Below, piece by piece: positions 55,542 to 64,000 of a stretch of DNA of 64,000 bases. Origin of the DNA: Paenibacillus xylanilyticus (GTDB taxonomy: Bacteria > Bacillota > Bacilli > Paenibacillales > Paenibacillaceae); assembly GCF_009664365.1 (NCBI RefSeq), contig NZ_CP044310.1, positions 4,343,001 to 4,407,000 of the forward strand, written 5' to 3'. How positions within the stretch are numbered: the stretch's first letter is position 1; each line of letters starts with the position of its first letter. A program made the position numbers and the translations under genes. The notes beneath the pieces were generated by a model. The model did no database searches. It saw only the letters and a program-made list of their open reading frames with translations, and was not told the DNA's origin.

Positions 55542-56273
55542 CTATTGAACACAAGCCTGCATATAAGTCCGGCCCCCGTCCCCATTTTTCAGGTACGGAT
55601 TAAGCCCATGGAACTGTTCCTCGGACACATATACACCTGTCAAAAGTAGCCCTTCGAGCAGTTCTCCATCCATCTGTACGCAGAATGTAGGAGCTGTTAC
55701 GTATTCCTGATACAGCGGGATCTGACTGTACGGATGGTGAATCTTGAAGAGCTTGCCCTGCTCATGCAGGGGACGTTCTGAGAAGTATGTCGGTACAATG
55801 TACCGGGCGATGACATCCAGCTCTTCTGTAGTATAAAAAGCTTCATCACCAAGCCAGGGTGCCAGCAGCCTGATTTTTTCATATTGAGACCATACAATGG
55901 CTTGAATTAGCATTTCAGGTTTCACATATCTTCGTTTCCCGGAAGCTCCAATAAGCTGACCGCGTTCAAAATCATCATCCAGCTTATCCTGCACAGATCC
56001 CGGATATCTTAACTCACAACCAATGCATTTCCAGCCTGACGATGTCTGAATCCACTTTTGCAGGACGACCGGAGCCAGTTCCTGCCCAGTGCTGTTTCCG
56101 AGTGGAACTGCTTCCCCTGAGTCCTGGTGGTTCCCCGTGCGGGGATTAACATAATATTTAAACAGTTCCGCAGCTTTTTTGTAAATCAGATGAACCTGAA
56201 TGGATGCGCTCTCAAGTTCCGCAATATCTTGTTTGCCGTAGCGTACTTCACGGGATAAGCTTTCTTCTCTCAT
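55542..56273 (-). CDS. Unknown protein, 243 residues
   Basis: Soluble, no signal peptide or membrane helix. A WKCIGC pair of cysteines sits near residue 95, followed by KRRYVKPEMLIQAIVWSQYE and an aromatic-rich C-terminal half with YFSERPLHEQGKLFKIHHPY. Codon use and base composition look like the neighbours, and AGGAGG lies 9 bases before the ATG, so it is a real gene. No family was recognised. It is flanked by single genes with their own terminators, so context gives no hint. Confidence 0.7.
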   Translation of the reverse strand: MREESLSREVRYGKQDIAELESASIQVHLIYKKAAELFKYYVNPRTGNHQDSGEAVPLGNSTGQELAPVVLQKWIQTSSGWKCIGCELRYPGSVQDKLDDDFERGQLIGASGKRRYVKPEMLIQAIVWSQYEKIRLLAPWLGDEAFYTTEELDVIARYIVPTYFSERPLHEQGKLFKIHHPYSQIPLYQEYVTAPTFCVQMDGELLEGLLLTGVYVSEEQFHGLNPYLKNGDGGRTYMQACVQ

Positions 56274-56433
56274 GACAAGTGGCCTCCTCGCTCCGGCCGC
56301 CTGCGGCCATTTTTCTTAAATTATACTATAACTTCTGTCAATATGTGCAAGGACTGCAGGAAAAAGGTGGTTTCTTTCTACATTCCTGTATATTGAACAG
56401 ACAAGCGATGTTGACTAAGTAAGCCTATAAGAC

Positions 56434-56468
56434 AAAAAACTCCTGATTTCAGCGAAATCAAGAGCTCT
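56434..56468 (-). terminator. Terminator after the HxlR gene
   Basis: Minus strand GAGCTCTTGATTTC / GAAATCAGGAGTTT stem with a 4-base loop, then TTTTG. Confidence 0.9.
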
Positions 56469-56510
56469 CTGTTGTCAGGTCATATCATTGAGCCTGGACA
56501 TATGAATCAT

Positions 56511-56852
56511 TTAATCTACCCATTGCTCTGCCCAGTCCTGAATTTGATTCATGACAGGCTGCAAAGCTTTCCCTTTTTCTGTTAGCTCGTATTCAATACG
56601 AACCGGTGTCTCGGGATAAACATGACGAATCAGAATACCTTCACTCTCCAGATCCTTCATCCGTTCAGATAACATCTTGTCACTCATTGACGGAATCAGG
56701 TTGGAAATATCCTTGAATCGCTTAGACCCACTCATCAACGTTTGAATAATCAGACCGTTCCAGCGTTTGCCTAAAAACGAGAATGCCGTCTCAAAACGCG
56801 GACACATCCGTAAATCTTGGCCTTCCACATTAATCACCTCTTTAGAGATCAC
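56511..56852 (-). CDS. HxlR-family transcriptional regulator
   Basis: 113 residues. Winged helix with MCPRFETAFSFLGKRWNGLI, containing the conserved cysteine and tryptophan, then LMSGSKRFKDISNLIPSMSD and RHVYPETPVRIEYELTEKGK. Family members sense formaldehyde, quinones or redox stress through that cysteine. The target is not evident; the upstream 274-base gap (56853-57126) holds only its own probable promoter and the terminator of the ThuA gene. Confidence 0.92.
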   Translation of the reverse strand: MISKEVINVEGQDLRMCPRFETAFSFLGKRWNGLIIQTLMSGSKRFKDISNLIPSMSDKMLSERMKDLESEGILIRHVYPETPVRIEYELTEKGKALQPVMNQIQDWAEQWVD

Positions 56853-57034
56853 TGAACTTACATTTAGTTAGTATATTTCATAATAACACATTTACGTCAC
56901 AAAGAAAACGTCTGCCGTAAAAAAGTTAAAATTAAATAGGCATTTTTGTACTTTGACTATACAACAAGTATACCTCAGGACGATTCGATGAACCATGGCA
57001 AATATCGTATAACGCCCATGTACCTATCTTACCC

Positions 57035-57084
57035 AAAAAGAACCCAACTGCCACAGTCATACTTGACTCGGAGAAGGGTTCTTA
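57035..57084 (-). terminator. Terminator after the ThuA gene
   Basis: Minus strand AAGAACCC / GGGTTCTT with inner AGTCA/TGACT, then TTTTG. Confidence 0.75.
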
Positions 57085-57126
57085 GGTATACCGTTTCATT
57101 TGCCCATCAGATACTACTTTTGCGGC

Positions 57127-57861
57127 CTAGACCAGCACGCCACCAAATGGTCTTACAGGTTCGCTCTTGCCAAATTGAGGCTTGAAGCTGCGGGCAGGAT
57201 ACGCCCATTTTACTGCATTGCTGATCACTCTCAGAATTTCCGGCTTGTAATACGTCGGATAGGTTTCATGGCCTGGACGGAAGTAGAAGATTTTACCTTC
57301 GCCGCGACGGAACGTACAGCCGCTTCGGAATACTTCCCCACCCTGGAAGTTGCTTACGAACACGAGCTCATCGGGTACCGGAATATCGAAGAATTCACCG
57401 TACATTTCTTCCTTTTCAAGTACAATCTTACCTTCAATCCCATCCGCAATCGGATGAGAAGGATTGACGCACCATACGATCTCCTGCTCGTCTGCTACAC
57501 GCCATTTCAGATCACAACTGGTGCCCATCAAGGCCTTGAACGGTTTGGAGAAATGCCCGGAATGCAGAACAATCAGTCCCATGCCGTTCAGTACTCGCTG
57601 TGCAACCTTCTGTGAGACCTCGTCGCTTACACGATCATGTGCCATATGTCCCCACCATATCAGCACATCTGTGGAATTCAGCACCTCATCACTTAAGCCG
57701 TGTTCAGGCTGATCCAGTGTAGCTGTCCGAATCGCAAATCCTTCGCCGCCGAGTCCGTCTGCCAGCGCCCGGTGCAATCCGTCCGGATAGACTTCCCTTA
57801 CTTCATCGTGAATTTTCTCATGGACAAACTCATTCCAAATGGTGACGTTAATCATATTCAA
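57127..57861 (-). CDS. ThuA-domain protein (trehalose-utilisation-like)
   Basis: 244 residues, class-I glutamine-amidotransferase-like fold. [59 protein letters not shown] and the end [19 protein letters not shown] are ThuA signatures. ThuA proteins act in trehalose and other sugar catabolism, often as partners of Gfo/Idh dehydrogenases. It starts 18 bases after the sugar isomerase gene and is co-transcribed with it. Confidence 0.9.
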   Translation of the reverse strand: MNMINVTIWNEFVHEKIHDEVREVYPDGLHRALADGLGGEGFAIRTATLDQPEHGLSDEVLNSTDVLIWWGHMAHDRVSDEVSQKVAQRVLNGMGLIVLHSGHFSKPFKALMGTSCDLKWRVADEQEIVWCVNPSHPIADGIEGKIVLEKEEMYGEFFDIPVPDELVFVSNFQGGEVFRSGCTFRRGEGKIFYFRPGHETYPTYYKPEILRVISNAVKWAYPARSFKPQFGKSEPVRPFGGVLV

Positions 57862-57879
57862 TTTCCCCCTAGTATAGCT

Positions 57880-58848
57880 CTAAACCCACCACATATCGCC
57901 CAGCGGTTCCTCAATCAATACTTGCTGGAGATTTTGTACAGCTTTAGAGAATCCTTCTTCAACCGACATCAGACCGTCTTCGTGTTCAATACTTACAACA
58001 TAATCGTAGCCTACGAGACGCAGGGCACTGATAATATCTGCCCAAGTCTTGTTATCATGACCATAACCTACCGAGCGGAACTGCCAAGCGCGGTCAAGCA
58101 TGTTTGTGTAATCCTGCATATCTGTCAAACCATATTTGTTTACGTTTACCGGATCGATCGTTGTATCTTTAGCATGGAAGTGATGGATCGCGCCTTCACG
58201 TCCCAGAATGTGAATCGCTTGCACCGGATCAATTCCTTGCCACCACATGTGACTTGGATCCAGGTTGGCACCAATAACTTCCCCTGCAGCTTCACGCAGT
58301 CTTAACAATGTAGCTGGAGTATGCACTGAGAATCCACCGTGCAGCTCCAATCCTACTTTTACATTGTGATCTGCTGCATACTTGCCCCACTCTGTCCAGT
58401 ACGGAATCACTTTGTTCTCCCATTGCCATTTCAACACTTCCTGGAAATCATTCGGCCACGGTGCAACAGGCCAGTTTGGATACTTCGCATCTTCATGGTC
58501 TCCCGGACATCCGGAGAATGTGTTCACTACAGGAACTTCCAGCTTTTGTGCCAATTGAACTGTTTTCACGAAATCATCGTGGAAACCTTTGGCGATATCC
58601 TTTTGCGGATGAAGCGGGTTACCGTGACAGCTCAGTGCGCTGATGGTCAGACCGCGTGATTCCACTGCATTTTTAAAGTTTTTCAGTGCTGCTTCATTGT
58701 TCAAAAGCTCCTCCGGGTTGCAATGTGCATTGCCTGGATGGCCTCCAGTTCCGATCTCTACTGCTTTCAAACCCTTGGATGCTACGTAATCAAGTGCATC
58801 CTCCAATTTACGTCCTCCGAATAGTACCAAAAATACGCCGAGTTTCAA
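57880..58848 (-). CDS. Sugar phosphate isomerase/epimerase (TIM-barrel)
   Basis: 322 residues, AP-endonuclease-2-like barrel. Metal and active-site regions: ISALSCHGNPLHPQ, NTFSGCPGDHEDAKYPNWPV, VGLELHGGFSVHTPATLLRL, NLDPSHMWWQGIDPV, HFHAKDTTID, VSIEHEDGLM. The His/Asp/Glu ligand set is complete. It probably interconverts a keto sugar or inositol derivative together with the ThuA and Gfo/Idh products. The 215-base gap upstream to the dehydrogenase gene (58849-59063) shows no gene or clear terminator. Confidence 0.9.
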   Translation of the reverse strand: MKLGVFLVLFGGRKLEDALDYVASKGLKAVEIGTGGHPGNAHCNPEELLNNEAALKNFKNAVESRGLTISALSCHGNPLHPQKDIAKGFHDDFVKTVQLAQKLEVPVVNTFSGCPGDHEDAKYPNWPVAPWPNDFQEVLKWQWENKVIPYWTEWGKYAADHNVKVGLELHGGFSVHTPATLLRLREAAGEVIGANLDPSHMWWQGIDPVQAIHILGREGAIHHFHAKDTTIDPVNVNKYGLTDMQDYTNMLDRAWQFRSVGYGHDNKTWADIISALRLVGYDYVVSIEHEDGLMSVEEGFSKAVQNLQQVLIEEPLGDMWWV

Positions 58849-59063
58849 GTGCGATTCCTCCCTGGATTAAATATCGAATAATTGCTGATTAAATGAACCA
58901 AGAACTGCATAAATGTACCGTTCAGATCACAAGTTTGTTTTAATAGTGTGGAAAATCTAGAGCATTTCTATCCTGAAATTAAACGTAACAATACTGGTTA
59001 TTCCAGATGGAAAAACCATCTTGCTGTGGTGCTTGAACTTCAACTTAAATCAGTTGAATTCCC

Positions 59064-60188
59064 TTAATTCGATTGCACAATTTCTGTTGGATCCTCATTT
59101 GCTTTGGTCGCTGCATTTGGATCGTAAGTACTCTCAAGCATAACGTGCTTGCCCTCCAGAGAAGAGCGCTGGAATGCATGCATCGCTTCTAGCACGTGAT
59201 ACGCGAGCTTGCCGCTGGCTTTGTGTTCCCGTCCGGCACGAATGGATTCGACCATCTCGGTAACACCAATTCCGCGTTCATTCTGACTGCTCTCGAAGAC
59301 AGGGGTTACCGTCTCCCACGTATCCTGACCGAATCTGCGCAGCTTCACTTCCCCATTGAAATAGTTAGGATCCGGTACACTCAGCGTGCCTTCGGTTCCA
59401 TAAATCTCAATACGAGGCAAGTCCGAAGCTCCACGAATATCGAAGCTGGTAATCATCGTTGCAATAGCTCCGTCGGTAAAATCGATGGTACCTGCCAGAT
59501 GCGTCGGAGTTTGTACCCGGAGAGGCGTTCCTTCCTTCGGTCCCGAGCCAATAACACGATCGGTGATCTGAATGCCTGCAGAAGAGCTGATTCTCCGAAT
59601 AGGTCCCAGCAATGTAACCAGCGCTGTCAGATAGTATGGTCCCATGTCAAACATAGGTCCTCCTCCTGCAATGTAGAAGAACTCGGGATCGGGATGCCAT
59701 GCTTCAGGTCCACCACCCATGAAGAAAGAAGTCGCCGCAATCGGTTTCCCGATCAGACCGTCTGTAATAGCCTGACGTGCCGTCTGAATGCCTGATCCAA
59801 GGAAGGTATCCGGTGCGGAACCAACATACAATCCCTTCTCTTCCGCAAGTTCAATGACTTTGCGGCCGTCTTCAAGCGAAATGGCCAGTGGCTTCTCGGC
59901 ATAGACATGCTTGCCTGATTCGAGCACAGCCAGATCGGTCATGGCATGACTGCCAGGCACCGTCAGGTTCAGCACAAGCTCGATTTCCTTATTTTGCAGC
60001 AACTCATCTACATTGTAAACGTTTGCGATATTAAATTCATCTGCCCGTTCCTGAGCACGTTCACGGATCAAGTCCGCTACGGCTACAATTTCAATGAGCG
60101 GGCTATTTTTCAGATTCTCCAGATAGATGGCGCTGATGTTACCGCACCCGATGATGCCTGCTTTTAATTTCTCCAATGTGACGTTCAT
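59064..60188 (-). CDS. Gfo/Idh/MocA-family sugar dehydrogenase
   Basis: 374 residues. N-terminal Rossmann motif KLKAGIIGCGNISAIYL, catalytic-region motif HVYAEKPLAISLEDGRKVIE, and the C-terminal domain with MFDMGPYYLTALVTLLGPIR. NAD(P)-dependent oxidation of a sugar or inositol is expected. The start is ambiguous: ATG 60188 directly touches AAGGAG, ATG 60200 has no ribosome site, and TTG 60176 is 12 bases from it. Divergent from the AraC regulator at 60337, which probably controls it. Confidence 0.9.
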   Translation of the reverse strand: MNVTLEKLKAGIIGCGNISAIYLENLKNSPLIEIVAVADLIRERAQERADEFNIANVYNVDELLQNKEIELVLNLTVPGSHAMTDLAVLESGKHVYAEKPLAISLEDGRKVIELAEEKGLYVGSAPDTFLGSGIQTARQAITDGLIGKPIAATSFFMGGGPEAWHPDPEFFYIAGGGPMFDMGPYYLTALVTLLGPIRRISSSAGIQITDRVIGSGPKEGTPLRVQTPTHLAGTIDFTDGAIATMITSFDIRGASDLPRIEIYGTEGTLSVPDPNYFNGEVKLRRFGQDTWETVTPVFESSQNERGIGVTEMVESIRAGREHKASGKLAYHVLEAMHAFQRSSLEGKHVMLESTYDPNAATKANEDPTEIVQSN

Positions 60189-60336
60189 CTCCTTACGCAT
60201 GGTGAGAAGCTGTGATGAATGTTTAGTGCCTTGAATTTAATACTATGGTATTCCGTTTTGGGTTCAATTAAAATGAATAATATGATCGAAACATGAACTA
60301 TCTGGTCATAATTTTCAAATTGCAAGGAGTATGCCA

Positions 60337-61155
60337 ATGCCGACCGATTATTCCTGCCAGGTTCTTACAGCAGGCTTCTCATTTCACCGCAAACCCTATG
60401 CGGGCATTCATCCCGACGGGGTTAAGAACTACCTTCTGAGGCTGCAGACCGACGGTCGCTGCCGGGCACGAATAGACGGTGAGATGTCACTCGTCGATGC
60501 GGGCGATCTGCTTCTTTTCAGTCCGGACGAGCCTTATGAACTCAAAATAGACAATGAACGTAATCCGATGGGAGAACGACTCGTAGAGAGCGGTGACTAC
60601 CACATCTTTTTTAATGGTTCCTGGGTGGATGAATGGTGGGAACGCCACAAAAGGCCAAACCGGATTAAGGTCGAATTGACCGAAAGCCTGCTGACCCTGT
60701 TCCGTCAACTCGTGCTGGAGCAGCGCCGAATTTCCAATCCATATCCAGAGATATCCAGTTACTACATGCGTATCTTATGTCTGGAAGTGGATCGTCTTCT
60801 CTCTGAACATCCGACGATCACCAACACCAACTATGTGGCGTATGAAATAAAAAATTATATCGAGGAGAATGCTTCCTCCCTGTTCAAACTTGAAGATGTA
60901 GCAACCCATGTGGGCATCAGTGTGTCACGCGGGGTTCATCTGTTCAAGGAAGCGTTTGGCAAAAGTATCATGCAGTATACCCTGGACGTACGGCTGAACA
61001 TGGCCAGAGAACGGATCATCTTCAGTCCGATGACGCTGGAGCATGTCGCCGAATCGTCGGGGTTTAACAATTACACGTATTTCCACCGCGTATTCCGTTC
61101 CCGGTTCGGCATGTCGCCAAAGGAATTCCGGCTCATTCACCGGGAACAGATGTAA
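60337..61155 (+). CDS. AraC-family transcriptional regulator
   Basis: 272 residues. The N-terminal cupin-like sugar-sensing domain has LRLQTDGRCRARIDGEMSLV and DAGDLLLFSPDEPYELKI. The C-terminal double helix-turn-helix has FKLEDVATHVGISVSRGVHL and LEHVAESSGFNNYTYFHRVF, then FRSRFGMSPKEFR. ATG at 60337 lies 7 bases after GGAG; ATG 60331 is too close. Expressed divergently from the Gfo/Idh-epimerase-ThuA genes. Confidence 0.93.
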   Translation: MPTDYSCQVLTAGFSFHRKPYAGIHPDGVKNYLLRLQTDGRCRARIDGEMSLVDAGDLLLFSPDEPYELKIDNERNPMGERLVESGDYHIFFNGSWVDEWWERHKRPNRIKVELTESLLTLFRQLVLEQRRISNPYPEISSYYMRILCLEVDRLLSEHPTITNTNYVAYEIKNYIEENASSLFKLEDVATHVGISVSRGVHLFKEAFGKSIMQYTLDVRLNMARERIIFSPMTLEHVAESSGFNNYTYFHRVFRSRFGMSPKEFRLIHREQM

Positions 61156-61176
61156 GGTATTATACGTACATTCTGC

Positions 61177-61491
61177 TTATTTGCGCGCGGCGATTGCCTC
61201 CGATACCACCATGGCCAAGTCTTCGTTGCCAAACATGGACAACACACCCAGTACCGTATCATCCGGAATCTCTCCGGCTTCTTCCTTCGGCACGACCAGC
61301 TGCAGCACTTGCTGCAGCCGTTCATTGCTCTGCTGATCCGGGTAAGCTTGCCGGTACATTTCTTCGGGGTCCAGTCCATGATTGGCACACCACTGGGCAA
61401 ATACCAAAATCATCATTTCTTCTTCCTGTTTATAGGTTTCTACGACCGCTTCCTCGATCTGTTTTCTGCGTTCCTTTTCATATTCGTCCAT
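61177..61491 (-). CDS. Unknown acidic helical protein, 104 residues
   Basis: Highly charged N-terminus (MDEYEKERRKQIEEAVVETY) likely to form a helix, then VFAQWCANHGLDPEEMYRQAYP and a C-terminal helix LAMVVSEAIAARK. No signal or membrane helix. No family recognised. It lies 50 bases after the second Gfo/Idh gene on the same strand, so the two may share a transcript. It is convergent with the AraC gene. Confidence 0.65.
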   Translation of the reverse strand: MDEYEKERRKQIEEAVVETYKQEEEMMILVFAQWCANHGLDPEEMYRQAYPDQQSNERLQQVLQLVVPKEEAGEIPDDTVLGVLSMFGNEDLAMVVSEAIAARK

Positions 61492-61541
61492 TGTGTCATT
61501 CCTCCATATAAGTTATGTTCTTATCCCTTTTGCAACAAAAA

Positions 61542-62480
61542 TCACTTACGAACCAGCTGCTCTGCAAGCTCATGGCTATCCATGACGTGACTGGAGCTTA
61601 TGATGCAATCGTCCGGCGTGTCCAGGTTAGCCAAGAAGTGATCTACGGCTCCGCTAAATCCTCTGCGCGTTAATATGGAGTCCCAGCTGCCGAAAGTTTC
61701 TTTGCGTTCAAGCTCTCCGCGTTCGGTATATCTGGCTTCTTCCATATTTACAACTTCCACCGATCTGCCTCCGCCGTGGAGTTCGATCTTCTCCAGGTCA
61801 GCCCCCGCCTCGCGCACCATATCGAATCGGCCGATGGCCTTTCTTCCAAGCTTGGCTGATCCGGCAGCATGAAGAAGCTGGTCCAACTCATTCGTGCGGA
61901 TCCATTGATGAACCAGCTCCACATTATGATCCGAATACCATAACATCAGATCCAGCATATGAATCAGATCATCATAGATCGTTTTTGCTGCAGGAAGATG
62001 CTGAGTCCCTGTCCGATGCTTCGTTAACATCAGGGATTCAAACCCCTGCCCACCCTGCATCCACGCTTTCGCTTTCTGGTACATCGGTGCAAACCTTCGG
62101 TTAAAACCTACCGCAAGGAGCAGCCCCTGCGCCTCGGCAAAAGCAGTCATTTCTTCAGATTCCCGCAAGGTGTAGGACAGCGGTTTGTCCACATATACAG
62201 CCAGTCCCCGCTCCAAACATTGCATGACAATATCAAAATGTGCTTCCGTTGCTGTATGTACAAAAACGGCATCCAGATCCCAGGACAATAGTTCTTTCAG
62301 ATCCGTCGTTCCGTTATCTAATCTATAAGCATGCTGAGCAGCCGTTACCGGCTCTGGAGAACGGTTCATAATACCGGCAATTTCCACATCAGGATGCGCG
62401 GTTAACAGGGGCAAGTATACTTTTTGAGCAATACCCCCAAGTCCGATGATCCCAGCTCGGGTTCGCTTCGTTGTTTCCAT
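61542..62480 (-). CDS. Gfo/Idh/MocA-family oxidoreductase (second)
   Basis: 312 residues, shorter than the first dehydrogenase. Rossmann motif RAGIIGLGGIAQKVYLPLLT, ALAVYVDKPLSYTLRESEEM with the conserved Lys-Pro, GFNRRFAPMYQKAKAWM, and IYDDLIHMLDLMLWYS. Family members of this type are often virulence- or sugar-modification-associated reductases; substrate unknown. ATG at 62480 lies 10 bases after AAGGTGG; ATG 62489 is too close. Confidence 0.9.
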   Translation of the reverse strand: METTKRTRAGIIGLGGIAQKVYLPLLTAHPDVEIAGIMNRSPEPVTAAQHAYRLDNGTTDLKELLSWDLDAVFVHTATEAHFDIVMQCLERGLAVYVDKPLSYTLRESEEMTAFAEAQGLLLAVGFNRRFAPMYQKAKAWMQGGQGFESLMLTKHRTGTQHLPAAKTIYDDLIHMLDLMLWYSDHNVELVHQWIRTNELDQLLHAAGSAKLGRKAIGRFDMVREAGADLEKIELHGGGRSVEVVNMEEARYTERGELERKETFGSWDSILTRRGFSGAVDHFLANLDTPDDCIISSSHVMDSHELAEQLVRK

Positions 62481-62679
62481 GATAAGCATTCCACCTTCAG
62501 ATGAATTCTAAGTTTCCACGACCTATAGTGTAACCCTTCAGCCAGCAACATGCCAGTTGATCAGCGCAAGAAGGATTGAAATATCCGGTTCCCGGTCCAA
62601 CGTGGTACACTTGGATAGAAAGGCATGTAGGATCAGGAGATTAGAGTAGTGCCCTGACCTGAAAGGAGCGTTTGGGGAT

Positions 62680-63291
62680 TTGCGGAAATGGTTATGGCTC
62701 CTCTTGTATGTTTTGCTCGCCGGAGTCACGTTTATTTACAGATATGAACTGCTGGCATGGACCGATCAGAATCAGTCCATCCCCCTTCTCATTATCATAG
62801 CAATGCTTTTTGCGTTGGTACCTGTGATTCCCTACAAGTTTGTAATCGCAGCTTTGGGGTACAGTTACGGCACCACAACAGCAGCCTGGGTATGCTGGGT
62901 GGGGACCACCCTCGCAGCACTGCTCGTTTATGCGGGAGCGAGATATGCTTTTCGTAATCAGGCCAGAGCTTACCTGGATCGCATCCGTGGATTGAGTCGT
63001 TTTACCACCTGGATGGAGGCGCATCCCTTTATGGGCATTATGACGCTTCGCCTGCTTCCCGTTGTACCTCAAACTGCGGTCAATATTTATGCCGGCATTA
63101 CCTACACACCTTTTTGGGTGTTCATGGTGGCTACGGCCATTGGCAAAATGCCTGCCATTTTAATTTTTGCCTATGCGGGCGCGCAAGCGGAAACTTCCAT
63201 CTGGACGAGTCTGCTCATTTTTGTAGGATACTTTGCCATTATGGCCCTCGTCTTACTGCTGTTTCGTGTTCGCTCGCGAAAAAAGACCTGA
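62680..63291 (+). CDS. TVP38/TMEM64 (VTT-domain) membrane protein
   Basis: 203 residues, about five membrane helices. VTT/SNARE-associated motifs: FALVPVIPYKFVIAALGYSY, WVGTTLAALLVYAGARYAFR, and GIMTLRLLPVVPQTAVNIYA. DedA/VTT proteins are thought to move lipids across the membrane. The start is TTG at 62680 after AAAGGAG with about 11-base spacing; no better start is in frame. Confidence 0.88.
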   Translation: MRKWLWLLLYVLLAGVTFIYRYELLAWTDQNQSIPLLIIIAMLFALVPVIPYKFVIAALGYSYGTTTAAWVCWVGTTLAALLVYAGARYAFRNQARAYLDRIRGLSRFTTWMEAHPFMGIMTLRLLPVVPQTAVNIYAGITYTPFWVFMVATAIGKMPAILIFAYAGAQAETSIWTSLLIFVGYFAIMALVLLLFRVRSRKKT

Positions 63292-63420
63292 TGATTATTC
63301 ATTAACATGACTATTGTGCTTAATTGTCCCTGTCCGGCTTGGTTGGCTTGCCAATTCAGGATATAATAGAAGTGTAAGCCAAATTCATAAATCTTCATCA
63401 GAAATGGAGTGACTATAGCA

Positions 63421-64000
63421 TGGAACAACATTCAAGCGAAAAAGCAACATTTGCAGGCGGATGCTTCTGGTGTATGGTATCCCCCTTTGAGGAACTGCCC
63501 GGAATCCACAAGATCGTATCGGGTTATACAGGAGGACATACCGAGAATCCAACATATGAGGAAGTCTGTTCGGAAACGACAGGACATGTAGAGGCCGTTC
63601 AAATTACGTTCGACCCTTCCATCTTCCCTTATGAGAAGCTCGTCGAGTTATTCTGGCAGCAAATCGATCCGACGGATACGGGTGGACAATTCCATGACCG
63701 GGGATCTTCATACCAGACGGCTATCTTCTACCACAACGAAGAACAGCGTCAGATTGCAGAAGCCTCCAAGGCAGCTCTGGAGCAGAGCGGACGGTTTGAT
63801 AAACCGATCTTCACACCCATTTTGCCTGCCAAACCATTCTATGAGGCCGAAGAACATCATCAGGACTACCACCACAAAAATCCGGCTCACTACAAACGGT
63901 ATCGCAAAGGCTCCGGACGTGAAGACTTCATCGAGCGCAACTGGTCCGGCAATGTGGATAAAAGCAATCTGAAAGAGCGTCTGACTCCACTGCAATACGA
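63421..64000 (+). CDS. msrA: Peptide methionine sulfoxide reductase MsrA, probably fused MsrAB (cut by window edge)
   Basis: 193 codons are present. The MsrA active-site motif is [16 protein letters not shown], followed by [36 protein letters not shown] and [14 protein letters not shown]. MsrA reduces methionine-S-sulfoxide in proteins. The last visible residues, [10 protein letters not shown], are the usual beginning of an MsrB domain, so the full gene probably encodes an MsrA-MsrB fusion. GGAGTGACTATAGC precedes the ATG. The gap upstream (63292-63420) shows nothing recognisable. Confidence 0.93.

Noticed and set aside
58849-59063. Catabolite-repression (cre) site before the sugar isomerase gene
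   Set aside because: TGAAATTAAACGTAACA looks similar but is too long between the half sites to fit the cre consensus.

Overview
The window comes from a Gram-positive, endospore-forming Firmicute, almost certainly a Paenibacillus or close relative. The evidence is the complete spoIIIA operon in Bacillus order, a spore photoproduct lyase, a Bacillus-type FNR with C-terminal cysteines, a T-box leader on metG, secreted proteins with copper-amine-oxidase-like stalk domains, and YesM/YesN-type two-component sugar operons. No rRNA, tRNA, insertion sequence, prophage or CRISPR array was recognised.

Positions 1-25500 are conserved core chromosome. Read right to left on the minus strand, the order matches the B. 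subtilis yqh/yqi block: aroQ, a pepP-like peptidase, efp, then after lysC and a ComB-like gene spoIIIAA-AH, accB-accC, asp23 (yqhY), amaP and a DUF2273 gene, nusB, folD, xseA, xseB, ispA, dxs, tlyA, one unknown gene and argR at the left edge. yqhR sits beside aroQ, and yqhQ-yqhP run divergently from it on the plus strand. The block covers isoprenoid precursor synthesis, folate and fatty-acid precursors, DNA repair, and the mother-cell half of the sporulation channel.

Positions 24500-38800 hold a patatin-like lipase, a secreted GHL10 family hydrolase, mntR divergent from splB, a zinc uptake operon (znuA-znuC-znuB, with ccdA behind it) that has a textbook sigma-A promoter overlapped by a Zur-like box, metG under a T-box riboswitch, zur-yidD, and a large secreted PKD/stalk protein.

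Positions 39000-47000 are one six-gene operon: ABC sugar binding protein, two permeases, a YesM-type kinase, a YesN-type regulator and a GH3 beta-N-acetylhexosaminidase. It reads as a self-sensing uptake and hydrolysis unit for an amino-sugar glycan. Positions 47000-54600 are an anaerobic fermentation module: pflB-pflA, adhE and fnr, with several perfect FNR boxes placed 41.5 bp from plausible start points. Positions 54600-64000 are more ordinary accessory genes: a lipoprotein, two unknowns, an HxlR regulator, a ThuA/epimerase/Gfo-Idh group divergent from an AraC regulator, a second Gfo-Idh gene, a TVP38 membrane protein and an msrA(B) gene cut by the right edge.

The least explained signals are non-coding. 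There is a two-copy structured repeat with compensatory base changes (about 20449-20580 and 50512-50640), long folded leaders before asp23 and fnr, and a terminator that abuts the patatin start codon. No obviously new protein system was found.
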